From the NCBI GenBank assembly GCA_036571765.1, contig BROE01000011.1, forward strand, positions 6,818,716 through 6,882,715: a DNA stretch of 64,000 nucleotides, in the 5' to 3' direction. Below the pieces are notes generated by a model. It ran no database searches and had not been told where the DNA came from. It worked only from the letters and a program-made list of their open reading frames with translations. How positions within the stretch are numbered: position 1 is the first letter of the stretch; each line of letters opens with the position of its first letter. Source of the DNA: Plecoglossus altivelis. Taxonomy: Eukaryota; Chordata; Actinopteri; Osmeriformes; Plecoglossidae. This document shows positions 63,153-64,000 of this stretch, in pieces. Both the position numbers and the translations under genes were made by a program.

Positions 63153-64000
63153 CTGGGGGAGGGGAGGAGTGAAGATGGAGGAAGGGGTGGAGGGAAGGAC
63201 GGAAGAACAGGAGGACGGAAGAGAGGGAGGAAGGGATGAGGGAAGGAAGGAGGAAGGAAGGATAAATGAGGTGAAATGGATTGTTAGGAAGAGATGAACG
63301 GATGTACAGACAAAAGTGTGTGGATGTAGACAGAGGAGGGGGAAGAGTAAGGAGAGGGAGAGGAGCAGGGTTAGAGACAGGGGAGAGGTTAAGGGAGATC
63401 AGGGAGGGAAACAAATGAAAACAAATGTTTACAGCAACAAACTGAAAATGCAACACAAAATGCAAATGTTCATGGGTTTCTTGTGGGTTAGCAAAAGCCC
63501 TACGGCGAGATGAGATCCTACGACCTACAGCGCCACAGGAACTGTGCCACATGTAACACAGCAGCCATTTTAGGAACCAACGTTGGTACACAACTCTGAT
63601 TTTGAAAATGGCAGCCTTTCGGACTACATTTGTTGATGGCTGCACTGCAAAATCTGCATTCATGTGGATTCTCAATGTAGCATAATCCATCACAATTGTA
63701 AGATTCAAATAAAAATATCGGCTTGGCAAAGCATTGGGCAATGATCAATTAATTACTAGAGAACCCACGCACCCATGCACGCACGCACCCACCCCATCAC
63801 ATACAGCACATGGACATTGCAGAATAAATCTACTTAGCCGAGACTACTGTTAAATGGCCTTGCTGAATGATCATCTCAAATCTCCACGTTCATTCACATG
63901 GTTACCTCATCTTAAAGCAACTGATGTGATACACTTGTGATCAACAGATGGCTCACAATGTTTATCAATGAGGTTGTAGCCAAAAATAGCTGGTCCTGTG
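63153..64000 (-). other. macf1: Intron at the 5' edge of the window
   Basis: The acceptor side (63153-63400) is strongly GA-rich on the plus strand. No further plakin exon was recognised before the window ends, so the upstream exons are outside. Confidence 0.6.

Noticed and set aside
1..64000. Dystonin (dst) as the identity of the gene
   Set aside because: Some exons resemble both paralogues, but the KIAA0754-type exon, the extra LVE/ITE microexon position, CHPDC, KPTGGLPETAREQL and WIEETT favour macf1.
1..64000. tRNA, rRNA, known transposon or viral insertions
   Set aside because: None could be supported from the sequence; only simple repeats and minisatellites were seen.

Overview
The window is vertebrate genomic DNA from a ray-finned fish, probably a teleost. 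The evidence is intron-rich coding sequence with GT-AG borders, short introns, very many CA/TG and GA/CT microsatellites, and proteins close to, but clearly diverged from, mammalian ones. It is almost entirely one gene on the minus strand: macf1 (microtubule-actin crosslinking factor 1, ACF7, a spectraplakin). The 5' end of the gene (actin-binding domain and early plakin domain) lies beyond position 64000. Coding runs from 63152 down to a stop codon at 527. The KIAA0754-type alternative first exon and several family-diagnostic residues favour MACF1 over its paralogue dystonin. I cannot tell which fish duplicate (a or b) this is, or the species.

Layout in transcript order. (1) 63152-59222: 14 exons, SH3 segment and the second half of the plakin domain. 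(2) 57355-51587: one 5.8-kb exon of plectin repeats followed by a disordered charged tail. A possible alternative first coding exon sits 5' of it at 57705-57722. (3) 51474-38661: 24 exons, first half of the spectrin-repeat rod. (4) 38660-20746: an 18-kb interval that contains a 3.7-kb alternative first coding exon (28839-25108, the KIAA0754/MGKPLSRP-type exon), its presumed internal promoter region and many simple repeats. (5) 20745-8250: second half of the rod, including a 9-nt microexon. (6) 8125-7549: two EF hands. (7) 7180-5414: GAS2/GAR microtubule-binding domain with an 18-nt microexon. (8) 4835-527: alternatively spliced C-terminal tail with a Gly-Ser-Arg region and an SxIP (SKIP) EB1-binding motif.

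I derived every exon boundary from splice consensus plus reading-phase continuity. The phase carries through the whole chain except at one junction (12438 / 12312), which is the strongest anomaly. It can be repaired by an acceptor 8 nt further into the next exon. A 117-nt phase-neutral cassette exon at 1553-1669 also fits the chain.

The exons together encode one long crosslinker. Upstream parts (outside the window) bind actin, the plakin and rod regions act as a flexible spacer, and the EF-GAS2-tail module binds microtubules and plus-end EB proteins. Internal starts at 57.7 kb and 28.8 kb would give isoforms without the actin-binding end. I found no convincing plus-strand gene, RNA gene or recognisable transposon. 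No novel stand-alone system is evident; the notable points are isoform structure, one coding anomaly and sequence features around splice sites.
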